In this document: in pieces, positions 1 through 10,100 of the stretch
Layout of the letters: the number at the start of each line of letters is the position of its first letter
Numbering within the stretch: the first letter of the stretch is position 1
Source: an uncultured Photobacterium sp.
GTDB lineage: Bacteria; Pseudomonadota; Gammaproteobacteria; Enterobacterales; Vibrionaceae
Direction of reading: 5' to 3'
Assembly: GCF_947502415.1 (NCBI RefSeq)
Contig: NZ_CANMZV010000004.1
Coordinates: 1 to 64,000 of the forward strand
Length of the DNA: 64,000 nucleotides
Program-made: the position numbers and the translations under genes
The notes under the pieces: model-generated
What the model saw: only the letters and a program-made list of their open reading frames with translations
Database searches by the model: none
Told to the model about the DNA's origin: nothing

Positions 1-179
1 ATTGATACGGTGGTGCTACCATCAGCCAAGTCAGCCGACTTAGCATTATTACCGTAAGGAATCGGAACCACTGACTTGCCCACTGTCGTCAGGCAAACAT
101 CGGGCAACGTTGCGTTTGCTTCGCCGCCAGAACCTTTGTGAACTACGCTAAGTCCATCCGCACAAACTGTTACACCCAT
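1..179 (-). CDS. DUF4150 PAAR-like T6SS spike-tip protein (5' part only)
   Basis: This is the N-terminal 59 codons of a leftward gene that runs off the left edge. The translation contains GLSVVHKGSGG, then LPDVC and VPIPYGNNAKSADLADGS. These are the signature segments of the DUF4150 (PAAR-like) family, which caps the VgrG spike and is often fused to, or followed by, a toxic effector. The ATG at 179 is preceded by only a weak ribosome binding site. It is the last gene of the tss block starting at 5012, with a 150-bp gap from tssL that contains inverted repeats (222-228 with 268-274, and 296-303 with 316-326). Its partner adaptor is probably the DUF2169 protein encoded at 20920-21906. Whether it carries a C-terminal toxin lies outside the window. 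Confidence 0.85.
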   Translation of the reverse strand, partial: MGVTVCADGLSVVHKGSGGEANATLPDVCLTTVGKSVVPIPYGNNAKSADLADGSTTVS

Positions 180-330
180 AACCAAGCCATCTAGAAAAAC
201 ATATATGAAATAATAAGAGAAACCACCTATGGCGATCTCTCTAAATAGCTAGTGAAAACGACAGTTCAGGTGGTCAAGTTCACCAACAGATTAATTTTGG
301 GTAGCATCTCTCAAATACCACCCAAAGAAC

Positions 331-1122
331 TTACTGATAGACAGAGAGTAACTGTTGATATTTCAGATCTATCAGAACATAAGTAGCAAAGTACATGACG
401 GCAAATATTGCCGCACTCACGCCCAGTATCAATTTTGGAGGGATAACTCTTTTCAGCGGTTTCTTAAGGTATTTTGCTTTTAAGTTAACAAGAGTTACTT
501 TCTCTTGTTCGGCTAAGCGCTCATCACGGATCAATCGATAAACAGTATTACCAATTTCTGCTAATCGCTCATTCCCTCGTTCTTCACGTCCATATTTACC
601 CTTAAATCCAAGCTGGAGTAGCAAGTATATAAATTCAATTACATGGCGGTATTTTCGTGGATCCGCTTTTAACCTGTCTAAAATGACAAAAAACTTGTCA
701 CCACCTGAAGTCTCATTGTGAAACTCCGACAACAAGCTATTTTGGCTCCAATAGCTGTTAGCGCCCCACTCTTGTCGGCATACTGCTTCATCCATAGCGG
801 CACACAGGCAATAGCGAATAACGAGAATAGAGGCTCGATCTACTTCCATTTCATTTAATTTACGTTCACCCTTGCGGATCTCACGCGCTACCTGCTCACG
901 AAATGGCATCGGATCATCAAGCCAAGGAATCGATGACATACATGACAAACTCGCAATCAACCAAGAAAACTGATCCACCAAAGGGTTAACCCCTATATTG
1001 GTAATATTCAGTTCACTGACTGCAATATTGCGAGATAAGTCAGGAGCCGGCATCACCTCCATAGGCTTGCCCGGATCCGGTTGAAAGAGTACGACCGTTA
1101 TATCATCATCGACATAACTCAT
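331..1122 (-). CDS. tssL: T6SS inner-membrane protein TssL (DotU/IcmH family)
   Basis: TssL forms the inner-membrane part of the T6SS trans-envelope complex with TssM and TssJ and helps recruit the baseplate. The 263-aa product has the DotU family features in order: NPLV near residue 46, LCAAMDEAV near 107, the WSQNSLLSEFHNETSGG block near 123-139, and LLLQLGFKGKYG near 167. One C-terminal membrane helix lies at about 232-254 and only a few residues follow it, so this is the short form without a peptidoglycan-binding OmpA domain. Its ATG overlaps the tssK stop by 4 bp, implying translational coupling. A hairpin at 296-326 just after the stop may be a weak terminator. Confidence 0.95.
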   Translation of the reverse strand: MSYVDDDITVVLFQPDPGKPMEVMPAPDLSRNIAVSELNITNIGVNPLVDQFSWLIASLSCMSSIPWLDDPMPFREQVAREIRKGERKLNEMEVDRASILVIRYCLCAAMDEAVCRQEWGANSYWSQNSLLSEFHNETSGGDKFFVILDRLKADPRKYRHVIEFIYLLLQLGFKGKYGREERGNERLAEIGNTVYRLIRDERLAEQEKVTLVNLKAKYLKKPLKRVIPPKLILGVSAAIFAVMYFATYVLIDLKYQQLLSVYQ

Positions 1123-2444
1123 AGCCTAACCGCCCACAACTGCAGTGATAGATTAGCGAAGTCGCCGGCCACATGTACTGCAATAGCTGCGGAATGATTC
1201 AATGCTGCCCACTCTTCGCTACTCTTATCCAGTTCAAAATAGGTGTAACCGGCATGATAAGGAAGTGCGCGCGGTACAACAGGCATAGGTTTAATACTAA
1301 TGCCCGGAAGCTGAAGGTTAATCAACTCGCGAATGTTGTCGATAGAACCAATCTTAGTTTGGCTCACAAACTGAGTATGAAGAATATCTAGTGTCACATC
1401 AGCTTTCACCGCTAAGATAAAGGTTGTCGATTCAACAATACTTCTGTCCGGAATAGCCGCAATACGAATACCGTAGTTTTGCTCTTTCAGCGTTAATGGA
1501 ATTGCGCGCTGCTCCGACATAACGCTTAGCGTCATCTTCACACTTTCGAGCGTGCGTGATAAACAACTAGTCAAGTCACCATGGTTATACTTGATAAATT
1601 CCTGAGGCCGGCGAGTTGTTGAGCAAAGCGTCGACAAGTCACCTTCTGCTTGTAGCAAAACCCGATACAGCGCTTCTGGGTGTACACCTTCTACATTTGA
1701 AAAATGCCAAAAAAGCGGTTCATAACGGTTTAGCGCTTGCAGCAACATAAAGTCGGATACAGTCGATACACCTTGCTGATCCACAACACCTAATCGCTGT
1801 ACGATGGTTTCCGCCCTGTGACGCAACATAGAGGCAAACTCGGTAGTAAACTTCTTAAGCACCGTCGACGCCTGAATATCAATACAGGTTGGGATATAAC
1901 TTTCATCTAAAACGATACTTCCGTCTGGTTTAACCTCGGAAATTTTTAGAATTGGAATCGATGTGTACGCACTCTTATCTTCATGATCATACATTAAACA
2001 GAAATTAAGCTTACCTACATGAATACTTGCCATGTCTTCGCTGTCGTAGCACGAATCCACTGCTTCCTGAGTGTGTATTGAGTAACGGGCATCATCTTTT
2101 TCTGTCCCGAATAATTCAAAACGCTCTGAAGGTAACGGACAGCAAAGATATACCACTCTATCTGCAATTGACGGGTCAACGTCTTTTACCTCTGGTAAAT
2201 CGGCTTGTAAAGGTAAATCAAAAGGAGTCCGATCTTGCAGAACTCCTTCAGCGCGTGTAATACCAATCTTACCGAGCGCCAGTAGCTCCGAGTTAATTTC
2301 AATATGCTTTATTCCCCAATGCAGCGGGGAACAATAGGCATTCAACATGCCGCTAAATTTACCTTGTGAACGATCAAGCTGCTGGAAATGCTGCGGTTTC
2401 ATGAACATTCCATCTTGCCAAACCACTGGGTTATATAATGACAT
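1119..2444 (-). CDS. tssK: T6SS baseplate protein TssK (ImpJ/VasE)
   Basis: TssK is the trimeric baseplate adaptor that connects the TssEFG wedge to the TssJLM membrane complex. The 441-aa product starts with the family hallmark VVWQDGMFMKPQHFQQLDR and has the usual TssK length. The C-terminal part (IKPMPVVPRALPYHAGYTYFEL, then WAALNHSAAIAVHVAGDF, each broken here into short motifs) matches the domain that binds TssL. The gene lies between tssJ (11 bp away) and tssL (4-bp overlap), the usual J-K-L order. Nothing unusual is seen. Confidence 0.95.
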   Translation of the reverse strand: MSLYNPVVWQDGMFMKPQHFQQLDRSQGKFSGMLNAYCSPLHWGIKHIEINSELLALGKIGITRAEGVLQDRTPFDLPLQADLPEVKDVDPSIADRVVYLCCPLPSERFELFGTEKDDARYSIHTQEAVDSCYDSEDMASIHVGKLNFCLMYDHEDKSAYTSIPILKISEVKPDGSIVLDESYIPTCIDIQASTVLKKFTTEFASMLRHRAETIVQRLGVVDQQGVSTVSDFMLLQALNRYEPLFWHFSNVEGVHPEALYRVLLQAEGDLSTLCSTTRRPQEFIKYNHGDLTSCLSRTLESVKMTLSVMSEQRAIPLTLKEQNYGIRIAAIPDRSIVESTTFILAVKADVTLDILHTQFVSQTKIGSIDNIRELINLQLPGISIKPMPVVPRALPYHAGYTYFELDKSSEEWAALNHSAAIAVHVAGDFANLSLQLWAVRL

Positions 2445-2455
2445 ACCTGAATTCC

Positions 2456-2956
2456 TTAAAAATACGTCTGCTCGATACCACGAGTATTGTCTGTTGTAAG
2501 CTCACTGTCTTCGAGTTTCAGCTTTAAGAAGTACTCACTCTTCTCTTCGATGATTTCGACTTTACGCCAAGAGGAGCCGTTAATATTTCGAAACGCAACT
2601 GAAAAACCAAGCGCTCGCGTAGCAGGGTCTAACGTTAATGTTTCATGAATTCGATTGCCAGGCTGAGGCTGGTACTCGTATCGCTTAATATATTCGTCGC
2701 CGAGTGAAGCCTTGTCGTTCTCAAAGAGTGCAAAAAAATCAAGGCTTCTAAATAACACTGGCGAGCTTAATTCATGGATACGAAGAATTACCGGTGACGA
2801 TTGACCTCCTTCGCGCACATTGAGTACGTCGGAAGCTTCAATTAGCAACTCGATTGACGCCGTTTCTGGTGTAATTCCTGATGATTCCTTAAATTGTTCC
2901 CACATTGCACAACCAGAAAGCAGAGATAACAGGATTACTATCACTAAACTACGCAT
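2456..2956 (-). CDS. tssJ: T6SS outer-membrane lipoprotein TssJ (VasD)
   Basis: TssJ is the outer-membrane lipoprotein that anchors TssM. The 166-aa precursor has a short hydrophobic signal ending in the lipobox LLSGC (Cys at residue 16), so the mature protein should be lipidated. The following transthyretin-like fold shows the family pattern ASDVLN, then SSPVILRIHELSSP, then the LDFFALFEND segment. Its start overlaps the end of the FHA gene by 8 bp, consistent with coupled translation in the leftward operon. Confidence 0.93.
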   Translation of the reverse strand: MRSLVIVILLSLLSGCAMWEQFKESSGITPETASIELLIEASDVLNVREGGQSSPVILRIHELSSPVLFRSLDFFALFENDKASLGDEYIKRYEYQPQPGNRIHETLTLDPATRALGFSVAFRNINGSSWRKVEIIEEKSEYFLKLKLEDSELTTDNTRGIEQTYF

Positions 2957-4400
2957 GTTTCACCTTCAGGTTTTTATTGTACTGCTCTTTGATTTTTCGC
3001 TGCATCGTTGCACCAGATACATCAACAAGCTCTTTGTGATGATCGCGATAAAACTGACTGTATGCATTCCAAAGCCTGCCTTTGGTGACAAATAGAGACT
3101 CCGAAGCTAACTGCTTGGCAAAACTCAGCGGATTACCAGCATTCAGTGACGTGTGAAGTGCATCATTTAGTGCCTGGTTATAATTCACACGATGTTCGTC
3201 CAGTTCATCCAACATCTGCTCGATCAATTCATTTGGAGAAAGCAATTGTTGCTGGTTCAGTGTCAACATTAATTCTGCCAGGTCAGTTGCCAACACTTCT
3301 CGATCACCGACTTGTTTCAAATCTTCGACTTCACGGAGTTCTTTTTGCAACTTATCAATGCATAATCGCAAACAAGCCCCCATTTGCTGGAAAAACATTT
3401 CATCCCCAGAAACAAGTTCTGAATCACTAATGCCCAGCCCCCGGCAAAATGCCGCAAGTGACGATGACTCATGATAACTTGGTTGACTCTCTGGTATTGT
3501 TGGCGGCGCAATCGATTCCTGCCTTACTTCAGGTACCTCCTGTTGTAAAGGCAATGTTTGAGTAACTTCCTCCCAATACTCAGGACGTGATTGCTTCTCC
3601 TTTGGTTTCGCGTAACTAGGCTTAACAACCGTTTCTTCTATTTTATTAATAGGTTCTGATTTCTGAATTGGTGCAGATTTTTTATCAAGATGCGGGACGG
3701 ATGTTAAATCTAAAATTTCCGTTTCAGAGTTCCCAACATCAGCATTCATCCAGTCTTCCGGGATCAGGTTTGGAACATCAAACTCTGAGTGAACACTGAG
3801 GCTATCATCTGGGATCTGACGCTGGATTATTGGATCTTCTATAACAGGTTCATTCGGTTGCTCGTCTTGAATCAGGTAGTCGTCATCTCTCTGCATGGTG
3901 AAGTTGAGATGTGCAATAGGGTCATGGCTGTCTACTTCTTCACTTCGTGTTTCGATAAAGAGGTCTTCAATCCGGCCTGATTCCTGCTCTTCTACTTCTT
4001 CATGCCCTAAGCCTATCAGCGGATCTGTAGTATCTCGCTCTGGAGCTATATCTGCGGCAATATCAAGAGAACTAGAAAGCTGCTCAAACACAACGGTTAT
4101 TTCATAACGACCAAGCACAACGCTGTCACCATCGTATAATGATACAGGTTGGTTTTTTAGAATTTTGTTACCGTTTATAAGCGTGCCATTAGTACTGACA
4201 TCACTAAGGTAGTAAGTATCGCCATAAACGCTTATCAAACAGTGAGTACCTGAAATAAATCGATTATGGTCGATCAAATGCACCGAAGAACCGAGATTTC
4301 GGCCTATTGAACCACCACTTTCTGGCATTTCAATATGCTTACTTCCCGTGTATTCCTCCGGACATTTTGAGATATGGAGTACAAGTTGGTTAAGTCTCAT
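2949..4400 (-). CDS. T6SS-associated FHA-domain protein (TagH/ImpI/VasC-like)
   Basis: This 483-aa protein has an N-terminal forkhead-associated domain (about residues 25-105, with GRNLGSS, the SGTHCLI strand and the DVSTNGTLING loop), a long acidic, low-complexity linker (about 110-310), and a C-terminal helical domain starting near SSLAAFCRGLGI that is typical of T6SS FHA proteins. FHA domains bind phosphothreonine. In T6SSs with a threonine phosphorylation pathway, the FHA protein is the substrate of the PpkA kinase, here plausibly the kinase encoded at 17833-19809. It is followed by tssJ with an 8-bp overlap. The gene name varies among organisms, so none is given. Confidence 0.9.
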   Translation of the reverse strand: MRLNQLVLHISKCPEEYTGSKHIEMPESGGSIGRNLGSSVHLIDHNRFISGTHCLISVYGDTYYLSDVSTNGTLINGNKILKNQPVSLYDGDSVVLGRYEITVVFEQLSSSLDIAADIAPERDTTDPLIGLGHEEVEEQESGRIEDLFIETRSEEVDSHDPIAHLNFTMQRDDDYLIQDEQPNEPVIEDPIIQRQIPDDSLSVHSEFDVPNLIPEDWMNADVGNSETEILDLTSVPHLDKKSAPIQKSEPINKIEETVVKPSYAKPKEKQSRPEYWEEVTQTLPLQQEVPEVRQESIAPPTIPESQPSYHESSSLAAFCRGLGISDSELVSGDEMFFQQMGACLRLCIDKLQKELREVEDLKQVGDREVLATDLAELMLTLNQQQLLSPNELIEQMLDELDEHRVNYNQALNDALHTSLNAGNPLSFAKQLASESLFVTKGRLWNAYSQFYRDHHKELVDVSGATMQRKIKEQYNKNLKVKHA

Positions 4401-4409
4401 ATTCCACCG

Positions 4410-5012
4410 TTAAAATAAAAGTGATAGAGATAACTCTATCCCGCCAAGTCCATTATTAATAGCAGGCAGGATATAAGATAGTTGAGGGATAAATTGTAAG
4501 TGTGCATCTGGATTGCTCCCCAATTTAATAACAGTTCCAATCGTCGCTACAGCACCTAATTCAAACTGGTCTATATCTTCTAACTGCTCGCCATATTTAT
4601 AGCCATCACTATCAACCACCCAGCGGTTCGAATACTGGGTATAAGCCCCCGATAAGCCAGCTCCGATGTAAGGTGTAATCCACCCCCAAGAAGCAAGCGC
4701 ATATTGTGGTACTACACGAAACTCATAACTTGTAACTTCCTGATAGAGGCCATTTTTAGGCGCATCAACAGATTCTGCTAGGTAATTTAAACCAAACCAC
4801 CAACGCCAGCGATTATTATTCTCATCAATTGGTCGTGTGTGTAATAGGCCATAGCGAGAAGCATTCATTTCCCCGCTTTCACCTTGTTCGTAGTCGATAC
4901 TATCTATGCTCAACAAACTACTAGAAGCACCATAACGTTCACCTTTTGCCAATACTGGTGACGACAATAAACACATCAATGCGATAAGACCAAATTTGGT
5001 TGACTGAGCCAT
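4410..5012 (-). CDS. Outer-membrane beta-barrel protein, first gene of the tssJKL block
   Basis: I chose the ATG at 5012 because a GAGGG ribosome binding site lies just upstream and the product then begins with a classical signal peptide (MAQSTKFGLIALMCLLSS, cleaved after VLA). A longer frame to 5174 adds an implausible N terminus. The 200-aa product is rich in aromatic residues and short amphipathic strands and ends in LSLSLLF, a terminal Phe typical of proteins inserted by the BAM complex. This suggests an 8-stranded barrel. No specific family was recognised. It is 9 bp upstream of the FHA gene and apparently leads the operon, so a role in T6SS assembly or regulation at the outer membrane is inferred only from position. 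Confidence 0.75.
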   Translation of the reverse strand: MAQSTKFGLIALMCLLSSPVLAKGERYGASSSLLSIDSIDYEQGESGEMNASRYGLLHTRPIDENNNRWRWWFGLNYLAESVDAPKNGLYQEVTSYEFRVVPQYALASWGWITPYIGAGLSGAYTQYSNRWVVDSDGYKYGEQLEDIDQFELGAVATIGTVIKLGSNPDAHLQFIPQLSYILPAINNGLGGIELSLSLLF

Positions 5013-5784
5013 TATATTTCCCTCGAGAGAAAAGATGGAATCTATTTTGTTTACGCGCGAAGATATCAAGCTAACAGCCTTTTTCAAGACACTACACAGC
5101 CAAGCTTGAAAATAAGATAAAACGCACCCCGCAACCATCATATCAACTATAAATTTAGGTAAATTACCGCCCACACTCCACCAGAAAACTCATACTATTA
5201 ATAAATCTACTGATTAAAAAACAAGCCATAAAAATGGCATTTTCCGTACTTATTATTTTTTGACCGCATAAAAGATTGGACCATCATCACATTTCATCAA
5301 CGCGCACCCACAATTATTATTAATAAGCATATTTATTTTGCTAACCTTGCATTGCAATGCATACAGTGGCTTAGAAATGGCTAGCACTGAACCAAATTCT
5401 AGCAATCAAAAACTTTAACGGCCAAACCAAAAAACATAAACACAAACAAAACCACAACAATAACGCAACTTCAAAAAGGGCAGATGACACCTCCTATTTT
5501 CCACAGTTAACGTTGTTCACAAAAGAAGATAGAAAACACTGACAATTATTTAAACTGCTAAACACGAAACACATCAAGAGTAAGCACCTAGAAACACTAA
5601 TTTTTACTAGTCAGTGCAATCAATTTTAATGGATTAGAATGAGGCTATCGACACTGTTTGAAATACAAAAAATTTGGATCTATAAGCAATAACACACCTA
5701 TAAAACAAAACACAGTTAAAGTTATATTTATTGTAAAAACAACATAAATAAAACATAAAGCTGCTTTTTTTGGGATTAACATCT
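5013..5784. other. Long AT-rich divergent intergenic region
   Basis: These 772 bp separate the leftward (OM protein-FHA-tssJKL) and rightward (vasL-tssM) T6SS blocks. They are noticeably AT-rich with many A/T runs and hold no convincing gene; short frames on both strands lack ribosome binding sites. The length and composition are those of a regulated double promoter, possibly a silencing (H-NS) target. The only motif I can single out is a weak -24/-12-like match at 5367-5382. Confidence 0.6.
5367..5382 (+). promoter_or_regulatory. Weak sigma-54-like -24/-12 element
   Basis: TGGCTTAGAAATGGCT has GG and GC separated by exactly 10 bp and keeps TGGC at -24 and GCT at -12, but it misses the CACG and TTGC cores. 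It points rightward toward the vasL-like gene, about 390 bp away. It is a far poorer match than the hcp promoter and may be chance. Confidence 0.25.
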
Positions 5785-7098
5785 ATGTATTTTGCCGATT
5801 TCGCCAGACGCCCCATTAATAATGAAACACCAAATGGAAGCAACCCTAACGACTTAGACGACTTTGTGGAAATCAAACGCCAAATCAATAATATTAATAA
5901 AGTTACAGGCCATGTCTCCTGGAAGAAGGTGCAGAGTCTGTCTAAAAACATTTTAATTCAGGAAAGCAAAGATTTCCGCTGTGCATGTTATTACACAGTA
6001 GCGGCGACTCATAATGACGGATTGAAAGGCCTGGTTGACGGGCTAAACGCTATACTCGATCTGTGTGTTATCTACTGGCATAGCGCTTATCCAGAACAAA
6101 AGAAAGCAAATGCCCGTATAGGGGCAATTGAGTGGATGGTTGAACACGCTGAACGTCATCAACGTCGAATCACTGTACATGAACAAGACCTACCTCTTGT
6201 AGAAGCTGGCCACCGTTTAACCCTTCGAATAGAAGAAGAGCTACGCCTTCACTACGATATAAAATCTCCATCATTAGGTGCGCTTAGGCGTATCTTTTCT
6301 ATGTGGATTGAAGACGTTAAGCATGAAATATCAGAACGTGAAAAAGCAAAAATAGCACCGGAACTTACGAAGGCTGTTGCACCATCGGCGCCTGTAGCAG
6401 GCATAAATGTAGAAATTACTCCGCCGAAACTAAATCAAACCATTCAAACTGAACAAGAGAAAAAAACATGGTCCCCAGCCGCAGCTGTTGCCACAATAAC
6501 AGGAATATTTTTAGCTGCCCTGCTTAGTCATTTTTTCTATCAGGACCATCAGGTACAACAACTCACTCTGCGCATTCAAAATGCATCGATTGCACAGCTG
6601 GCTCACCTGACAACAACAGTTGCACAAGAAACAGACAAAACAAAACAAGCAATAAAAGAGCCGTTAATTTCCCGTACAGATATATTGCTTAAAAACTGGG
6701 ATTTAAACCCAATTATGGTAAGCCAAGTAAATGAGCTGGAAGAGATCACAAACAACGTAAACTCACTATACCCAGACTCTTCAACAGCAAACCAATTACA
6801 AAATTCGTTCTCACAACAAAAACAAAACTTAGAGAAAGAGTATCAACAGCTACATAACCAATTTTTACTAGCCAGAACGGTATTTGCGAATGTAAAAGAA
6901 AACTCATCAAATGCCGACAGCCAAAAAGCATACGAGTACAGCAACACCCTTTTTCCATTGCTGGGCCGCCTTGAATACACGGAGAATCATAATGCGGAAA
7001 ATGAACTAACTAAATCTCAACGTTTGCTGAACATATTCCAGCACAAACTCAATCTATTAAAAGATGACATAGACACTGAATCAGATACCACAAGATAA
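5785..7098 (+). CDS. VasL-like T6SS protein with ImpA N-terminal domain
   Basis: The product (437 aa from the ATG at 5785; a TTG 15 bp upstream is the alternative) has an N-terminal ImpA/TssA-type domain (about residues 10-130, with WKKVQSLSKNIL, then DFRCACYYTVAATHNDGL and the IGAIEWMVEHAERHQR segment). A linker leads to a single membrane helix near 232-252 (SPAAAVATITGIFLAALLSHF), followed by a coiled-coil-rich C-terminal region. This matches VasL of V. cholerae, a TssA-related protein with a transmembrane segment encoded next to tssM. Related proteins act at the membrane complex or in sheath extension. tssM follows 20 bp downstream. Confidence 0.85.
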   Translation: MYFADFARRPINNETPNGSNPNDLDDFVEIKRQINNINKVTGHVSWKKVQSLSKNILIQESKDFRCACYYTVAATHNDGLKGLVDGLNAILDLCVIYWHSAYPEQKKANARIGAIEWMVEHAERHQRRITVHEQDLPLVEAGHRLTLRIEEELRLHYDIKSPSLGALRRIFSMWIEDVKHEISEREKAKIAPELTKAVAPSAPVAGINVEITPPKLNQTIQTEQEKKTWSPAAAVATITGIFLAALLSHFFYQDHQVQQLTLRIQNASIAQLAHLTTTVAQETDKTKQAIKEPLISRTDILLKNWDLNPIMVSQVNELEEITNNVNSLYPDSSTANQLQNSFSQQKQNLEKEYQQLHNQFLLARTVFANVKENSSNADSQKAYEYSNTLFPLLGRLEYTENHNAENELTKSQRLLNIFQHKLNLLKDDIDTESDTTR

Positions 7099-7118
7099 AA
7101 TTACAAAATCATAACTTT

Positions 7119-10100
7119 ATGTTTAAAAAAAATTTGGCTAGAAACCCTGTATTTTTGTCAACTCTAGTGGCAGGGATAACGCTGGCAGCACTGCTTACCA
7201 CTTACTATATTTGGTTCACGCAAACCAATCTCTGGTACCTATTAGGTCCAGTCTTTGCTACCGTATGCCTATATGTTGCCTTTAATGTAACACTATGGAT
7301 TAAAAAACGCCGAAGCTACAAAGCGCAACAACTTGAAACGGAAGAAGAAGCTTTGGCGATGGTCATTCGCCCTCTCCTTGCCAACGCTGGTAAGAAACCT
7401 GTCTATCTATTGCTGGGTAATAAAGGGGCCGGAAAAAGTCAATTCCTACAAACCTCTAACGCCATCAAACCAATGGATAAAAGTCGGACAGTTAAAAACG
7501 ACTTCTTCGAATGGTTTGAATCTGAATCTGCCGTTTACATCAAGCCCGACCAACGCTTAACATTCCAGGAAGTATCAAGTGCCGATGCCATACTTTGGAA
7601 CACTCTTCTTGAAGAAATCATTCTTAATCGCCCTCGCAAACCATTAGCAGGTTGCATGTTTTTCATCGATTTCGAATTCCTAATCGTTCATGAAAGCGAG
7701 CAAGTTGATTACACTCTTACGACACTATTAAAGCGCCTTGAATCTATTGGTGAGGAAACCGCTTCTGCAATCCCTCTTTACCTCATCATAACGAAGCTCG
7801 ACAAGCTTGAAGGATTTAAAGAATACGTACAGTTTAGTCCTCTAAAATCAAGTGTTGAGTACCTCACAATTCCACTAAAGGATGCGAAAGGTACACTGCT
7901 TGAATATTACCGTGATAGCTACCGCAACTTGGTAAAAGTGATGGAAGCCAATGCACTCGACTCATCGTCACACTCAAATGATACTGATGAAAAACAAGCG
8001 ATTCTTTCTTTTCCCAAGCAGTTTGAATTGTGCCAGGAAGAAATCAATACCGTTATTGAACGTCTAAACGCGATGAATCAAGGCTGCTATCACTTAGATA
8101 TTCGTGAGATTTTCTTCAGCTCAAGCCTACAAGGAGGTCGTAAATACAACCTGCTGGCAAAGAGTTGCAGTAATTATTTCAATCTACCAATTATTGCATC
8201 AGAACATACTCACTTAAGTGAAACACCATATTTCACACGATTCTTAGTCGACTCCCAAATTTTACCTGAGGCCGACTTTGCCGGTGAAAACAAAACGTAT
8301 CTACGTCGTATTCAGCGTAACAGCCAATTTGCCATCACTTTCGCAGTATTAACCCTCTTCGGCGGCGGTTATTTTTTGCGCCAAGCATTAGATAGCAACC
8401 TACGAGTTATAAATCAGTTAATCGAAGTGGAAGACAGAACGAAAGAAGCCAAAAGTTCGCGTTCTTTCGATACTTACCTAACGAATGCAAGTAAATCGGT
8501 ATCACCCGCTTATCAAGCATGGCTGAGTGGAAATCAAGCCATTGATGAAGAACTGGTAACAATGAAAGTAAGCCGTTTGGAAGCAACAACCAAAATTGCC
8601 TACAAAGCACTACTTCATGAAATTTCAACTCAGTTAATGCCTGTTATTGAACAAGGCTATCGTATTCAGCTTACTCAAAGCCAAGATGATGTAACTAAAG
8701 CCTTACAACTGCTCAAAGGCTATTTAATGCTTAAAGACCCAAGTAAACGGGATATTCGATTCTTACGTAAGCAGACTTTTAATGTTCTTAGCCAACAAAG
8801 TAAACACCCCGAGACGGTGAACAAGGCTATGGAATACTTAGATGCTTACTTACGAACCCCTTTTGCTCCTGTTGCCATCAATATGGATTTAGTACGAGCG
8901 ACGCGTCGCTCCTTACTAGCTAAATCTAACGTTGATTTGGTATATGCTAAATTATTGCAACAAGCTAGTAATATCGATCTAGGTACCCTGGATATTCAAC
9001 GTGCGGTTGGTTTTAACTTCAATAACATCTTTAACGAACAACTGAATAATGAACGACTAACTATCGATAAAATTTACACATCGACCGGTTTTAATACATT
9101 CTATCGTCCACGAGTGGACCTCATGTCTGAGTATGTTATCGCCGATAACTGGGTGTTAGGGCTATCTAATCATGTTGTCCCAACCAAAGAAGAACAGGAA
9201 GTCTTCAAAGATAAAGTACGGAAAAAATACACCGACGATTACATCAGCTATTGGCGTAATGCCCTGAGCGAACTGAAAGTAAAACGCTACAATAACATTG
9301 GTGATCTAACAAATGCCATCGATCTGATTTCCGGGCCTTCCTCTCCGATGACTACGGTGCTGAAGCAGGTTTATGCAAACACACAATTCTCACCAACAGG
9401 AGATAAAGCAGCGCTGCTTGCAAATAATTCAACCAAGCTACAAGCAGTTCTCGAAACAACTGCTGAGTTGGCAGAAGAAGCCATAAAACCAGATTACTTA
9501 CTAATGTCACGTGTAGAACAGGCATTCCGTCTTCTTAACCGGTTACAAATAAGTGAAACACCAAACACACCGACCCCTTGGGAAGAAACCATTACGGCAT
9601 TAAGCCGTGTGCGTACATACATAAAAGACATTGCTGATTCGCCAAATGCGCAAATGGCAGCATTAGCTGCAACGCGCTCTCGTATGAACAGTTCAGAAGC
9701 GGATCCACTAATTCGCTTAAAACAAATCGCACAAAAATCACCTGAACCTGTTCGCAGCTGGCTATTGGATGTCGTTAACCAAGCATGGTCAGTTATGATC
9801 ACGGAAGCATCAAAAGGTATCCAAACTCAATGGTACAGCGAGGTATACAGTAAGTTCAGACAAATAGGCCTAGAAAAGTATCCATTTAATATTACTGCAA
9901 CTGAAGAAATTTCATTGGAGGACTTTGAGCTACTATTTGCTGCTGGTGGCGTACTTGACATGTTTATTCAGAAAAATTTCTCTCCGTTTTACGACACGAA
10001 CTTATGGACACCCAAACGTGTAGATGGCGAGATCATGCCTCTGTCATCTGAGTTACTTGTTCAGATGAAAAACTACAATGTGATCCGAGATACCTTAATA

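Noticed and set aside
4410-5174. Longer 254-aa start for the beta-barrel protein
   Set aside because: The upstream 54 residues have no ribosome binding site and would bury a good signal peptide; the start at 5012 has GAGGG upstream.
5160-5185. GC-N10-CC match as a leftward sigma-54 promoter for the OM protein operon
   Set aside because: Only the GG/GC dinucleotides fit (GGTGGAGTGTGGGC); the rest of the consensus is absent.
5634-5951. 105-codon leftward frame overlapping the vasL start
   Set aside because: It covers intergenic AT-rich DNA and the antisense of vasL; no ribosome binding site and no protein-like features.
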